64,000 bases of DNA from Chrysoperla carnea (GCF_905475395.1 NC_058342.1:37837640-37901639); one strand, 5' to 3'; positions 11,497 to 23,660 are shown, numbered from the stretch's first letter. Program-made: numbers and translations. Notes: generated from the letters alone by a model not told the origin.

Positions 11497-12239
11497 ATAT
11501 TTATAATACAGATACAACACAGAAGTAGTAAACTTGAAAACAAAAGAAAACTGAAAAAAAAATGTAGTACATATTGTAACAACGTAATAACATAGAGAGT
11601 AATGTTGAAAGAACAATTGACATCGAAAACGGCAAACAATACGACCCTTAATAAACATGTTGAAAAAAATAACTACCCCGCAACATTCACAGTCATAGTC
11701 ATATATGTAGTTATAGTAGGTATGATGTATCATGTTTACTCTCCAAAGGCAAGCATTATGTAAACCATTTATTTTTACCATTTTTTCATTCAATGTTTAT
11801 TTTTTTAAACATAAATATTTTGATTGCACGTGGTTTACACGAAAAAAAAAGTATTCTACCCTTGCTTTTTTTTATAAAGCCTTTTTTTTTGAAGATTTTT
11901 TTTGTTCTGTTTATAAATTCATTACTGGTTTTTTGTGTACCTAATTTTTGGGTCAATTTATGAACACAAATTTAATAGGTGGTGAAAAATAAATTAACCC
12001 TTTAACAAATTTTATTTTGAAAGAAAAAATGTACTTATTTTTAAACTGATGGTAGTTTTTTTTCTCGAAAATGATGTAATTCGAACTTTAATGCGGTCGT
12101 TCATCATCAGTAATTATTTTATAGAATTTTCGAAGCCCATCGAAACTAAAAAGAATATATTTTTTTTAAATATCTTTTTTGTCTTCGTTTGTCGTGAAAG
12201 GTAATTTTGTGCCCCTTGAATAGTGTTTTGGTAAGTATT
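11497..12239. other. AT-rich spacer
   Basis: Short overlapping open frames rich in Phe/Tyr/Ile/Cys look like chance readings of AT-rich DNA. No gene supported. Confidence 0.5.
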
Positions 12240-12760
12240 TGAGATAGGTACTATTTATATCTCAGAAACTATGAATCAAATTGTCGAATGCATTGGATTT
12301 TTTAAGTTTTTGAGTTCCATTTACCTTGTAAAATGATTCTCATCCAAATCGAAGACTAAATATAATTTGCGAGTTTTTCGATTTTGGTCACAGGTCTTTA
12401 AAAAGAAGTAAAATTTCAACAACAACAAAATTTTGCTTCCAATTGCGTGTAACTTCATATATAAGGTAAATTTGACCCAAAAGTCCTAAATTTAACGACC
12501 GGATGGGCAGTTTTTGAAATATCGACCTAATTACTTGTCGAGTCCAAATTACCTCATAGGAGATTTATCAAATTCCAAAACAAAAATTTGTTTGTAATTC
12601 CATAAAAAGCACGAATAAAGAACTTTATTTGACAAATAGTTTCTGAGATATCGCTAAAAATTCTATTTATTAGGCCGATTTTTGGCACAATTTGAGAATT
12701 TATGCTTACAAATTTCTGACTTATCCAGCTTCTCGGCGGCAAGATCATGATTTAATTATA
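12240..12760. repeat. Strongly diverged 306-family copies
   Basis: Contains ATTTACCTTGTAAAATGATT with a following TCATCCAAATCGAAGAC word (also present in the 61-kb satellite), then the inverse-type segment AAGGTAAATTTGACCCAAAAG. A further fragment lies from about 12540. This is an old inverted-dimer unit. Confidence 0.5.
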
Positions 12761-14809
12761 GGTTGGATCTTAAAAAAATTTACTAAATCTATTTGATGGA
12801 AAATTTTTTAATTTCTAAAATATTTTTTTATAGGCTTAGGTGTTTTCATAATTTGTTTCGAAGAAAACAATTTAGAACTAATAATTAAAATCGAAAAATT
12901 AACTTTTCGGAAAATGAAATTTTAATGTTTTGTTTGAGGTAATCTAAAACATATGGAAAATCGAATATTGAACGTAGAAAAGCTAGAAGATCTCGAATAA
13001 ATAATTGTGTGTACATATAGAAAGTAGAAAAAGAAATCTTAAAACAAGTACGTAAAAAAAAATGAGATAAAGAGATGTTCTCTGTTACACCAACAGTGAG
13101 TGCATATATCTTTTTTTATTTGAATAGTGTGATCTTTGTCAGACACACGTAAGTAAGTAATGATGTGCACTTTGTTGATTCTTGTAGTGAATCGTTGCGT
13201 CTCTGTTCAACATACATAAGTCATAGTACAGATGACACACTCTATCTTATGTCCAGTACGAAGGTGTGCGGAAAAAGTCGAACAATGTTTGAAAATGTTC
13301 ATTCATAATAAAAGAGAGATAGATGATTTTATTTCATCAACAAATATATTTGTCCTACTTTTATTTAACAATTTTTCGTAAACGGAGACAATTGTTCCTT
13401 ACTGGAAAAACTTGGATCAATAATTCAAAGTAGACGGCCTCAGCGACCGACTGAGGTTCTTTCTATTGGCTGAATAACACCCGCTCTACCCGCTCTACCC
13501 TCTCTATACGCTATTAAGTTTTAATTGACATTGCTACCTACTTTTTCGAACTCATCCTCATACCCTCCAAATGTTTTTCAGAAAAACAACGAACATTGAG
13601 AGATGAGATAACCGTCACTTTTCCAATGACGTTTTTGTAACAACCATCTCACACCTATCCTCTCACCCTTCACACCTCAACACCTTAAACTCATTTTAAT
13701 ATCAATAAGAATCATTGTCGCATTCACTGGGTTTTTCATTTTTTGAGAAAACCAACCTAGAAAATCTTACTATACAGTTTCGTTCAACTGTGATGTTTTC
13801 TAATATAAAACTTTTTCATTTTCTACTAACTATTATTTTTAAGCGGTACAATTTTCATACAAATTGCGTACTAATGTGAAAATATTTAATGTTTTAAAGT
13901 ACTTGAACCATTTCCAAGTAACTAGTTTTATTTTTACCGGGTGTTTCACGATTATATACCATCACATACATTAGGTACTTTTTATACCCTGTATTTATGT
14001 GACATATAACACGATATATTTAGTTTTCAACAAGGGCTTATGTAGTAAAAGTAACCATAGCCTTCTAGACTTATTATTACAGGGAGAATTCATTTTGCTG
14101 ATTGGAAATTCGATTTAAACTGATTAATTGATACTGACTTGAACTGATTGTAGAACATGAGATATCTGGAAAATTGTCAGTTAATCTTTCTTTGTCTTAA
14201 CCAGTTTATCTTTTCTGTCTTTGAAATCTGATCCAACGTGATTCAAGTTTTTTAAACATGTTACCCAGTTCCAGTTAAGCTAAAAATTTTTAAGAAGCAT
14301 ATAAGTTTTAAGATGTCTTCGACTTCTAAGTTATACTTCTCAAGTTATTTACCTGAAAAAACTCTGCAAGTTCCCTAGATTTCAGTATCTGTTACACGAT
14401 GTAATAATTTTAAATACAAACTTTATGAAAATTTTGTTACACGATTTTATGTTCAATGTTTTAAGTCCATTCGTGGTAGTTAATGTTGTGGGAATGTATT
14501 GTGTGTTACAGGGGCACGGGAAACCCACGTACCGTAAAAAGTAAGCGGAATCGAATATGATTGTGTGTAAGTACTTGTATATGTCACGTGAGTTGGGTTC
14601 GTATGCTTATGCATTGAAATGGTACCTGATACCAAAGTTAGTGTTTTCATCCAGAAAAACAAAATCAAAAATTTTAAAATTTCGAAGAAAAAGTATCCGA
14701 TCAATCTGACATTTTATGGTGTTTATTTAAATGTAACAGATATCAATCACTCCACGATTTGTAACATTGAATTTTTATATTACAAGTTGCACTGAATAAT
14801 TAAAAAAAT
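12761..14809. other. AT-rich spacer
   Basis: No gene supported. A slightly C-rich patch (13470-13510, CCCGCTCTACC-type duplication) and CT-rich stretches near 13640-13690 are visible. Confidence 0.45.
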
Positions 14810-14962
14810 GACAAAGTGATCTTACAAAATTGAACATGCGTTCATAATCAATCATTCAAACCAGCAAAAAAATTAAAACAGATATGAAAAAAAAAAGTAA
14901 GCGCTAATTTATAATATACGAGATACGATAGGAACATAGTTCCAACCGGGTATCTCATGAAA
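14810..14962 (+). repeat. Dispersed repeat E, 3' part
   Basis: Matches the 3' half of repeat E at 43240-43383 and, inverted, 40068-40215. Shared words include GATCTTACAAAATTGA, ATCATTCAAACCA, AAGTAAG and ATAGGAACATAGTTCCAACC. The GGAAC.....GTTCC words near the end form a short inverted repeat. Confidence 0.75.
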
Positions 14963-15473
14963 CCTCTCTTTTTTTATAGCATTGTTAAAAAAGTTGGGCT
15001 TTAAATGTCACAGGTACCTTAAACTATTAAGATCGGATAATTTTCCGCGAAGAAACTGATTTCTGATACAACGTATCTTTTGATAATTCTTTTATGATGA
15101 AATTCTATGCCGGTGATTGTATTTCATATCATATTGATTTAATCAGAAAGGTGTTGATTCAGTTGCTAAGGATCTATGCGAGCATGGCCTGTAGCCAGTG
15201 CTCGTGAAGTCAGGTACGAGTTACTTGATAGATAATTAGATTGTAACTTTGAAATGAACTATCAATTATAATAAAATGTTGTGTATTTGTAATTGAAGCT
15301 ACACTGTTAAAAAAAATTTATAAATTTAAAAATTATTACAGTCAAATTACAGAAGTCTACAGTTTAATTCGGCTTTTGTCCAGATTCCCAAAATTAATCG
15401 AGTTTTCGCCTAAGAAAATTTTCGATTTCTGATAAGATATGTTTAGAGAAGATGCAAAAATCAAAAGGAGCGT
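14963..15473. other. Spacer
   Basis: No gene recognised. The sequence is AT-rich but of mixed composition. Confidence 0.4.
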
Positions 15474-15945
15474 TCAATCGTCGCTACTGTCATAGGCAAA
15501 ACTTTCAGAACGTGAAGCATTTGGTAGATTTGAAAACGTATCTTTATTGAAAATATTGGCTTTGCTTGAATTTTTGACGTATTGTCCAGTCATGCGTCTT
15601 TGCCAAAATTGAATTTTTCCCACCCAGTTGTCACGGGAATAGTTCAAAAAGTTGAGTGCAAGAGTTTTCATCAAAATTTTTCACTTTATTGACAAAGAGA
15701 CAAACAAAATTTGATAAAATACTGCGATAATTCAAAAATCGAACTATAATCGTCAACTGAATGATTCTATACACATGAGCGTCGAGTCTGTAATAACGCG
15801 AACTTTGGTTTTCAACATTCGATGGCGTATTCATCGGAGAATCCCAGATATTGCTCACAATTTTGAAAAATTTTCTCTTTTTTTAACCCAAATCTGTTTT
15901 TTAGCATCAGCAGTTCGATAGCCTCGTCAAGATCCAGAATTTCTG
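15474..15945 (-). pseudogene. Possible decayed coding locus, family unknown
   Basis: Reading the minus strand, a stretch from about 15943 to 15814 is open and looks protein-like (acidic/Leu-rich, containing LDLDEAIELLMLKN and FQNCEQYLGFSDEYA). It ends in TGA at 15814. A second frame is open to 15631. A third frame runs from about 15674 to a TGA at 15474, with a Trp/Lys/Arg-rich middle and an acidic SSDD end. A CTTTAAC plus pyrimidine-rich stretch ending in AAACAG just upstream looks like a branch point and splice acceptor. Open segments lie in three different frames, so if it was a gene it is frameshifted, or it consists of separate exons. I do not recognise the protein. Chance remains a real alternative. 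Confidence 0.25.
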
Positions 15946-16609
15946 TTTGAAGTACTCAAAGACAAAGTTAAAGAATATATCGAGCTTGAAATATGCATGG
16001 ATATCTGAAATCTCTATGAAGTTCGTTTCGAACTATGTTTTTTATTGAAATTTATGCGGATAGATAGAGTTTTGACCCCTAAAACCTCTCCCGTGTAAAT
16101 TTAATTAAGATTTTTTTTTACAGTGTATGTAACAATGTAAATGTAGATGTAAATGTAAATGTAACTGTATATATTATATATTGTATATTATGTATTGTGT
16201 ATTGTGTGTTGTGTATGCAACTGTATATGCATTTTAACTTTAATTATCTATCAATTATATATTATTTGTTCATTAATTTATTGTTGCTTATAATAATTAT
16301 ATCTTTGTTAACAAACATCAACATATTTCTATTACATAGACGTAGGCAATGTATTTTACACATTATACATATATTACATATCAAGTCAAATATCGTTCAA
16401 CTCATCCCCATCCCATCCCATCACAGAGACTCCACAGATCGAGAGACTCCACAAATTGTATAGTTTCTCTTGCTCAGCTAATTAAGAGAATTATTTGTTT
16501 CATATTCAGGTAAATTGAACAGTTTTGAGCAACTTTTATTTTAAATTATTTAAAGTTTTAAAAACTAGCTTTACAAACCATCAACAAGTGAAATTTATAA
16601 AATTTAAAG
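15946..16609. other. AT-rich spacer with simple repeats
   Basis: A TGTAAA-type tandem lies at about 16131-16165 and a TATTGTGTATTG-type tract at about 16177-16217. Otherwise no feature. Confidence 0.55.
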
Positions 16610-16795
16610 AACCCTCGACAAATTGATACGGAACCTGGCATTTGAAAATTATCTCCATTAAATTACCTTTCAAACGAGACCAAAAAAATCAAAATCGGTT
16701 TATCCGTTTATCTCGCTACGATGCTCTAGGCAGACAGACACACACACATAGCTGTCAAACTTATAACACCTCTTTTTTTAGTTAAGAGGTTACAA
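16610..16795 (+). repeat. Interspersed repeat of a type common in insects
   Basis: Contains AATCGGTTTATCCGTTTA, GCTACGATGC, then AGACAGACACACACA, then GTCAAACTTATAACACC and a short T-run. I recognise this word order as typical of interspersed repeats seen in many insect genomes (memory of pattern, not a search). No coding content. Confidence 0.6.
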
Positions 16796-17199
16796 ATATC
16801 ATCCAATATTATGATTCTGTGTAGGTCAAACTTTCTGGTTTGTCTTTCCCATAATTTAGAAGTGGCTAAAATACAGCCAATTACAATAATGTACTTATAA
16901 TGCCACCGCTCGCGTTACTTTCACAACTTAATTTGTTTACTAGCTTGATAACCACCGGTTTCACTGGCCTTAAAAGTAAAAGGAGCGGGTCAATGAATGT
17001 GACATTGTCTGACAAGGGGCAAGGAGTGAGGGTTTGTTTACATATAAACAAAAATATTACCTTAGATCTATATTAATTTTGTAAGTTTAAAGTTTAAATG
17101 AATGAAAATTAAAAAAATTTAAAATTGCTCTTTTAACTGAATTATTTTCAAATCTAAAATTGAAGAATATCTGACGTCACACCATGGCGAGAGAAGGAT

Positions 17200-17262
17200 T
17201 CACAAATGACCTCTTAGAGTCAAGTAAATATTTTTTGGTGATGTCAACTACCTTTCTAGTTT
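17200..17262 (+). repeat. Dispersed repeat D, copy 1
   Basis: Shares GTCAAG, TATTTTTTGGTG and TGTCAACT words in order with 38738-38800. Short, class unknown. Confidence 0.45.
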
Positions 17263-17393
17263 TTAGTAGTATGACCTTAGTGATGGAGCTCTATGCTAGA
17301 TTTTTATTTTCGACATTAAAATATCTTAGACGATTAAGAATAACATAACAAGATATAAGTATTGGTTTTAAGGGTTCTATCATTACAGTATTA

Positions 17394-17422
17394 CAATGAC
17401 AATGACAATGACAATGACAATG
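17394..17422 (+). repeat. AATGAC microsatellite
   Basis: About five copies of a 6-mer. The His-Cys repeat readable on the other strand is this tract. Confidence 0.85.
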
Positions 17423-17666
17423 AGTATCTCGCACCTCACACCTCACAATATACAAGCAAATCATTTGATTGGATGACATTAGAAAACGGATAAAATTGTG
17501 TAAAATGGTAGGCAACCAAGCAAGCATTAGGTAGTAGGCAGGTTCCTACTAGAACTAGTAGTTGAGTTAATAAAAACATTTTTACATTTTAACTTGTTAC
17601 ATTTATATTTATATGTTGGTATAAGTATAAGTTATATAATAATAGATAAACATAAGAAGTGGTGTA

Positions 17667-17669
<3 letters not shown>

Positions 17670-17702
<33 letters not shown>
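17670..17702 (+). repeat. (TG)n microsatellite
   Basis: About 16 TG dinucleotides. Confidence 0.95.
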
Positions 17703-17705
<3 letters not shown>

Positions 17706-17889
17706 ACGGGCCCGGCCCGTTCGCTCTTTCACTTCAAGTGTATTGTTTCTCTTATCTTTAGTTGACAGTGATAAATCGTAGTCGGCCACGAGATAGCATT
17801 ACTATACACATAACTATTTTATTCAAGTCTTCCGTTTTATATACCACTGTTTACATTTTGGGTAAAGGAGATGATGCAAACCACCAGCA

Positions 17890-17917
17890 GGTGGAGGTGG
17901 AGGTGGAGGTGGAGGTG
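17890..17917 (+). repeat. (GGAGGT)n microsatellite
   Basis: Between four and five copies of a G-rich hexamer. Confidence 0.9.
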
Positions 17918-20094
17918 ACACAACACCACAAGCTTACAGGATGAGAATGAGGTGAATTCTATCTGAATCTGAATACAAGTCTTTTAGTACAACCATCTTG
18001 GATTGCAACCTCTCACTTTTTGCAAACAAGGTTTGCAATTTTTGGTGACATGCAGACATGAGCAGAATTCAATAAATACAAATGAAAATAAACAATTGAC
18101 TTAGTTGTTGAAATACCCTATAGAGACAGAGTTGAATAGCAGTGCTTGTATTATTTTTATAAAATAGATAATAATAAATTTTTTCGTGTTTTTAGAACAC
18201 ATTTTCCCGAACACACTATTTGAAGCTAAAAATTTTCAATTTCCTAACTTTTATTTTTTAGAACATGGAAACTATACTGAAACTATACTATACTTTTAGG
18301 GAAACTATACTGAACTTCCAAGGCATCATAGAAACTACGAAAAAAATATAGTATTTCGATGTAAAAAGAAGAAAAGGGTCTTGGAAATTGGCACCCCTTG
18401 GAACTAAAGACGGCCGTTGGAGAAGTTCAAAGTTTGGAAAATATTAAAATATTAGACATTTCCAAAAGCTCATACATTGTGTTTTCGAGATCATGCAATG
18501 AATTTATAACACACTGCTTCCCTGCCCATTAACCTTCGATACAGTTCTTAAGTCTATATTTTCGGGAGAAATATGACTAAAAAATGATGAAAATAAGAAT
18601 AAAAATATTTGTGTGTGTTAATAATCTGTTTTAAATGACTGTAGTATTAGCATACATACAAGTTTACTTTAAACGCGAACGAATTTATTTTATTTGGGGT
18701 TGGGATTGGGTTTGGGTGACTAGTGTACACCTCTAACTCAGATCGTCGTTACCTCTTAGTATCTCAAACCAATTATTCAGCCAACAAACATATAGCGTAG
18801 TCATCAGAACAAGATAACGCTAACGCTAACGTTAATGTTAATGTTCAACGTTAAATATACGTTACTTTTGTGTTTTATAGATTGCAGTATCTATCTCTAA
18901 TTCTGTATCATTGTTTAGAAGAACATTTCCAGAAAAACAACACTTATTCATACTTCATTCAATTGTTAAGTTTGAAGCTCTCTGTACTCTGTAAGCTCTG
19001 TATATGGGTCTTTCCTGTGTCCCAAAAGATTACCATAACTCCAAACTAACATAAACATAACCTTGCATTACCATTGACATTATTAGCTGATAATTCTAAA
19101 AGATGCTTTTTAAAGCAATCATATCAATCACCACGAAACACTGTTTTTATTTTTTTTAATTGCTGAGAAAACTCAACTCTTTTGTTATTTTTTGGTGTAG
19201 TTAGATAACCACTCCATCACAAACAGTTCACTTGAGTTACTTTAACCTCACCTCCTTTCCCCGTATGTTTTGTAGGCCGCAATCAATCTGGCCTTACAGA
19301 TGCATGTTATTCTTGTTGTTGCTCTCGATTTACCTTGTCATTCAATTTACGTTTACTGTGTTTGTAAGAGCAAATAAATAAGGAATTTTTTGAAATATCG
19401 AAGACGAAGGTTTGTGCTTTATTTATGATTATTTAATGTTAATTTTTTATTTTAACCTTAAATCCAATTATGAACGTAAAAAAAAAAAACAAAAAAAAAA
19501 CAGAAATAGAGCATATTGATCTATTTTTTATAAAATAGTTGAAAATGGGAACATCCTCAAAGTAATCCCGTCACTTCAAAGTAATTATATTGACTTTCTA
19601 CAATTGACCAAGAGTTTAGTTGGCAATCAACAATTTCCTAGTCAATATCTTAGGAAACAGAAAACAGAAAACAGAGTAAATGTAAGTACTTTCATATGAA
19701 ACGTAAAGATGAAATAATAAGATTGTACAGCATGTTTAAGTTAATGTGAAAATGGAAAACGGAGTAAAAAGAAGATGAGAGAAAATGGCAGAGCAGAGTA
19801 AAGCTAGTAAAAACAATAAAAATAGTGAAACAATGAATTAGATTGATTCATTTGTGTGTTATAGTGGGTGGTGGATGGTGGATGGTGGGTTAGCTAGAAG
19901 GTTTGATGGTTCTCATGTGAGTTAGAGTCAGTGGGGGTATAGTGAATAGACTTGTCTTCAGTTCCTTTAAACAACATAAACAATATAGTCAGTACAGTAG
20001 ATGTAGAGTACAGTATAGTATAGTATAGTATAGTTTAGTCAATGTATTCAGAACGGGCAGCTTCTCCAAAGTTCCGGCTTATCCCCAGCTAACA
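17918..20094. other. Spacer with repeat C copy
   Basis: No gene supported. Repeat C recurs at 18500-18590. A-runs near 19479-19500 and a TATAG tract near 20012-20034 are visible. Confidence 0.45.
18500..18590 (+). repeat. Dispersed repeat C, copy 2
   Basis: Partner of 3780-3900: AATTTATAACACAC, GCCCATTAACCTT, AAGTCTATATTTTCG and AAATATGACTAAAAAA in order. Confidence 0.4.
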
Positions 20095-20688
20095 GTGGTA
20101 CACTACATACGAACAAAACACCGTCAAGTAATAGTAATAAGGATATACATGCTATGTATATGTGTACACTGCAGGGGAAGGTGTAGTACCTGTAATCTAA
20201 ATTTACAATTAGCTGAAATCATGAGGGCCAACGACCTTAGCATCGCTACAAAACGGAAAGTCTTCAAAACTTGCATTCTACTTTCCATCACATACGGCTG
20301 TGAAACATGGTATCTCTCAAAGCACCACCGAAATAAGATGCAATGCTGTCAAAGAGCGATGCAGAGAAGCATGATAGGCACAAAGAAACAAGACAAGATA
20401 CGAAACACCTTTAAAAGAGCCAAGACAAGAGATATACTTATGAAGATAGACCAACTAAAATGGAGATGGACAGGCCACATGATAAGGAGTACTCAGGAAA
20501 AGTGGAGTAAAATTGTAACCGACTGGTATCCCAGAGATGGAAAAAGGAACCGGGGAAGACAATTTAAGAGATGGGAAGATGAATTGAAGCTCACAAAGGG
20601 TTCTTATTTAAGAAGGGTTGTCAGAGATAGAACACAATGGAAAATGTTAGAGGAGGCTTTTGCCAAAGGCACACTGAACTTTCATTGA
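20095..20688 (+). CDS. RTE-type non-LTR retrotransposon RT, C-terminal fragment
   Basis: C-terminal end of an endonuclease-reverse transcriptase of the RTE clade, which copies element RNA into the genome by target-primed reverse transcription. The recognisable part starts near 20215. Landmarks are KRKVFKTCIL, ITYGCETW, a CQRAMQRSM segment, LKWRWTGHM followed by basic residues, RDGKRNRGR..KRWEDEL, and a closing RDRTQWKMLEEAFAKG, all in the order usual for this region downstream of the RT catalytic motifs. The catalytic RT core and the endonuclease are missing, so the copy is 5'-truncated, which is typical for these elements. The frame opens at a GTG with about 30 unrelated-looking codons before the homology, so no true start exists. 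There is no internal stop across about 160 homologous codons, suggesting a fairly recent insertion. Ends at TGA 20686-20688. Not a host gene. Confidence 0.85.
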   Translation: MVHYIRTKHRQVIVIRIYMLCICVHCRGRCSTCNLNLQLAEIMRANDLSIATKRKVFKTCILLSITYGCETWYLSKHHRNKMQCCQRAMQRSMIGTKKQDKIRNTFKRAKTRDILMKIDQLKWRWTGHMIRSTQEKWSKIVTDWYPRDGKRNRGRQFKRWEDELKLTKGSYLRRVVRDRTQWKMLEEAFAKGTLNFH

Positions 20689-21006
20689 TAAACACAACTT
20701 TATTGACAACCAATGTTCAGCCTACGTGCATTCTGATAAAACCCTCTCATTTTATTTGAATACAAATGGAATTGATATGATTCAAGGTACAGGACGCGAC
20801 GTACATAGGAACGCAAGGTACTACATGCTACCATACTGTACTGTACTGTTGTATATAGTACGATAGGTATATACAACAAAATATACATTGAACAATTTTA
20901 CTCAACACAAAAGGCGTTACTGAAGAATGGTTAGAAAAGACTCCACAACTCATTCTACGTCACCAACTCACGAGCAAAATAATCTATTGTTTTCGTTGAA
21001 AACTAC
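20689..21006. other. Possible retrotransposon 3' flank and spacer
   Basis: Follows the RT stop. The element's 3' end is not clear and I see no target duplication. A CTGTACTGT-type tract lies near 20834-20850. Confidence 0.4.
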
Positions 21007-21545
21007 ATGTGTAGTCGAGTTGTAGATGAAACCGTTCTTGTTTTAGTATTTATTTATCTACAGGTTGGACATTCCATAGCTAACTTCTCACCTTACCTCA
21101 ATTGTATTCCAACGCACCCAAGCACAGATTACGAGAATCTACCATCGCTCTTAAAATTAACTAATTTATCAATTATAAAATGTAAGCCATGTAATTGTGG
21201 AACTTCTGTGGAAGTCAAAGTTGTTATCTGTAGAAGAACTATGACATGACTAGATTCTAAATTTTAAATTTTTGAGAAAACTATGACAATAAGATTACTG
21301 CTCAAAGCCCTTTATATACGCACTTGTGATACTTGAAGCATACTGCAAGGTAGATATAGTTGGAGTACAATCGTAGACATAGCAAAGATCTTATCTCATT
21401 TCCAAGGACCTCTGTAAGCAAAATCTTCGCAGCTATTACATTGGCTAGCAGCAAATACCTTGGACGATTTGGTCTGCCAATGCATCGCGATTATTGTAGA
21501 AGCTGCCGAGGGCAGTGGAAGAAACGATTTATCTCTCTGTTTTGA
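21007..21545 (+). other. Less AT-rich patch with two weak open frames
   Basis: An 80-codon ATG frame (21007-21249) has a Cys-rich C-terminus (KCKPCNCG). A non-ATG frame (21360-21545) reads in part as FPRTSVSKIFAAITLASSKY and MHRDYCRSCRG. Neither matches a family I recognise. Composition is less AT-rich than the surroundings, so these could be more transposon debris next to the RTE fragment. Confidence 0.2.
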
Positions 21546-22086
21546 ACTTCATTTACGACAAAGCAATCTCTCTGTTTTAAAACGACTCAAAATGGATTGT
21601 GGAGTAGTGGCTAGGGATAGGTTCACCAACTTTTGATATCACAACGAACCCTAGGGGTAAGTTTGTTTCACTCAATTTAATACTTGAAGTTACGTACCAA
21701 CTTTTTATTATTATTATTATTTTTTGTGAAAATCGAAATAGAAGTTAAAAGGTTCGAGTTAAGTTTTCGACTTTAAAATGAATATCATATAAAGACACTA
21801 ACACACTGTAAAATGATGTATACATTAGAATACACATTTTGTTAAGTCCTATTATTACGGCGCGGTGGTAAGTTGCGAGTGGGAGTGGGAGTGTGAGTGG
21901 AGTTTGAGTCAAATAGACTCTAAAAAGTGTTGTTGCTGTACACTTAGTGTGGTAATAGTGACTAGTGACTGGTATAGAGTAGTCTTAGCACAAGAAATAG
22001 AGAAAAATTAATTAGCTCTCAACTCAAAAGTTTCAGCACCTCGTTGCAAATTTGATTAAAGATAATTAAAATTTTTCAAACAGAAG
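21546..22086. other. Spacer
   Basis: No gene supported. A short GTGGGAGTGGGAGTG-like tract lies near 21877-21900, resembling the hexamer arrays at 0.3 and 50.9 kb in miniature. Confidence 0.4.
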
Positions 22087-22355
22087 TTGTTTTATTTTTT
22101 ATAATGAATATTTTTTATATTTAAACTTTTCTTCTATGTCTGATGGTTTACAAGATGGATCCTACTGAAACAAAACCTAATTGACTCATGCTCATTTACG
22201 AACTCGACCTCACTTTTTACTTCCTTAGCATGTTATAAAAATTTCAGCTTGATATCTCTTTTCGTAGGTGATTTTATGAACACTTATACCTATGGAGGCT
22301 ATTAAGTGGTGTTTACTACTATTAAGCCCAAAGAATCAGGCGGGTAACAAGCTAG
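22087..22355 (+). mobile_element. Dispersed repeat B copy with Helitron-like 3' end
   Basis: 22090-22280 matches 58370-58560 (GGTTTACAAGATGGAT-like, then CTCATTTACGAACTCGAC, CTCACTTTTTAC-like and TTTCAGCTT words). The end at about 22319-22355 reads AGGCGGGTAACAAGCTAG followed by T. A CTAG terminus behind a GC-rich patch resembles 3' ends of non-autonomous Helitrons in insects, which end CTRR before a T. The expected hairpin is weak. No Rep/helicase coding is seen. Confidence 0.4.
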
Positions 22356-22465
22356 TATACTATAAAGTATTAGGTTTGCGTGTCGTTTTTTTCAACGAGT
22401 TACTTAAATTTCTTTATTCCCTGAAGTATATGGATATGTTTCGTGGTACTGGTAACGCTAGTACG

Positions 22466-22511
22466 GCATAGTAAGCATAGTAAGCATGGTAAGCATGGTA
22501 AGCATAGTAAG
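22466..22511 (+). repeat. AGCATRGTA microsatellite
   Basis: About five imperfect 9-mer copies. Confidence 0.85.
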
Positions 22512-22680
22512 GTATGTGAATGGTAAGGTTTAGGAAAACAAAACTATAATAATAATCATAATCATAATGATAATAATACAATTCTTGTTATCTTAATTAG
22601 GTAGTTTATATCATATCTTTGTGACACTTGTACTTTTAACGCTTACAATAACCTACTGTGACACTGTCACGATGATGCGA

Positions 22681-22729
22681 TGAGCTGTGAGCTGTAAGCT
22701 ATGAGCTATGAGCTATACTGTGAGCTGTG
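22681..22729 (+). repeat. TGAGCTR minisatellite
   Basis: Imperfect 7-mer copies of TGAGCTG/TGAGCTA type. Confidence 0.8.
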
Positions 22730-23211
22730 TGTCATCTTTCAACAACCTCTTATTCTAAAGAAGCATACAAAATTATTTTCAAATAAAAAACCAACTGATT
22801 GAAATGATTTTTTTGTTTGAATGAAGCTGGTTGCTGGTAGGTGGTTGTTGGTAGGTGGTAGTTGGTAACTAGAAGCTGAGTGGGTGGATAAGAATGAACG
22901 ACATTTTCTTGTACATAAAACAAAACCATTTTTGTTTTGTTGGCAGCTAGTGAACTAGTGAGTGGATTTTATAACTTAAGAGATATTTTCAACACAATGT
23001 AATGATATGATATTGAATGGGCTGGTAGCTGGTTGCTGGTGGCTGGTGACTGAAGGTTGGAGGCTGCAGGCTGGAGCAGGGCTACCGAGTTTGTTTACTG
23101 GTATGTCATTAGCTTCTATAATGTAGTCCCCATAGTGTGATATAAGAAACGGGAGAATTCATAAAACGTATCTGTTAAGCTGACAAACTGCGCTTCTTTA
23201 ACATACATATA

Positions 23212-23236
23212 CTGATACACTGATACACTGATACAC
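23212..23236 (+). repeat. TGATACAC tandem
   Basis: Three copies of an 8-mer. Confidence 0.85.
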
Positions 23237-23309
23237 GACAACAACGACATCCAAAACACATGAACATATCTAATACTCTTGTATACCTTACCGACATACA
23301 CATGGGATC

Positions 23310-23343
23310 CTGTATTCCTGTATTCCTGTATTCCTGTATTCCT
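23310..23343 (+). repeat. TGTATTCC tandem
   Basis: About four copies of an 8-mer. The repetitive peptide readable on the minus strand is this tract. Confidence 0.85.
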
Positions 23344-23439
23344 ATACTCCTGTACAACCTCTACTTTAGCTTTCCAAGAATTTATAGTTGCAAAACTGAG
23401 CGCCCAGATCAAAAAATAACATAACAAATAACTTTGCAC

Positions 23440-23530
23440 ATCCCCCCCCCCTCACCTCGAATTTTTCTGTCGATTTTTCTCATTAACAAACTTGACCTTT
23501 CAAATACCAAAGCGTTTCTTGATATCAAAT
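23440..23530 (+). repeat. Dispersed repeat, pair with 9115-9205
   Basis: C-run, a TCGATTTTTCTCATT stretch, then AACTTGACCTTTCAAATACC and TTTCTTGA, parallel to the 9.1-kb copy. Confidence 0.6.
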
Positions 23531-23660
23531 TTGTTTTCCTCAATAAATTAGCAGTAAATTCAACTATTTTGAAAAATATTTATTTCCAAAATTACTTTCC
23601 TGTCTTTATGCATATAAAAGATTCTCACATATTAGTTCATTTGAGAAGGTATTTTGGGTT

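Noticed and set aside
10857..11793. Cluster of overlapping minus-strand open frames
   Set aside because: Phe/Tyr/Ile/Cys-rich chance translations; part of them lies inside a MITE-like element.
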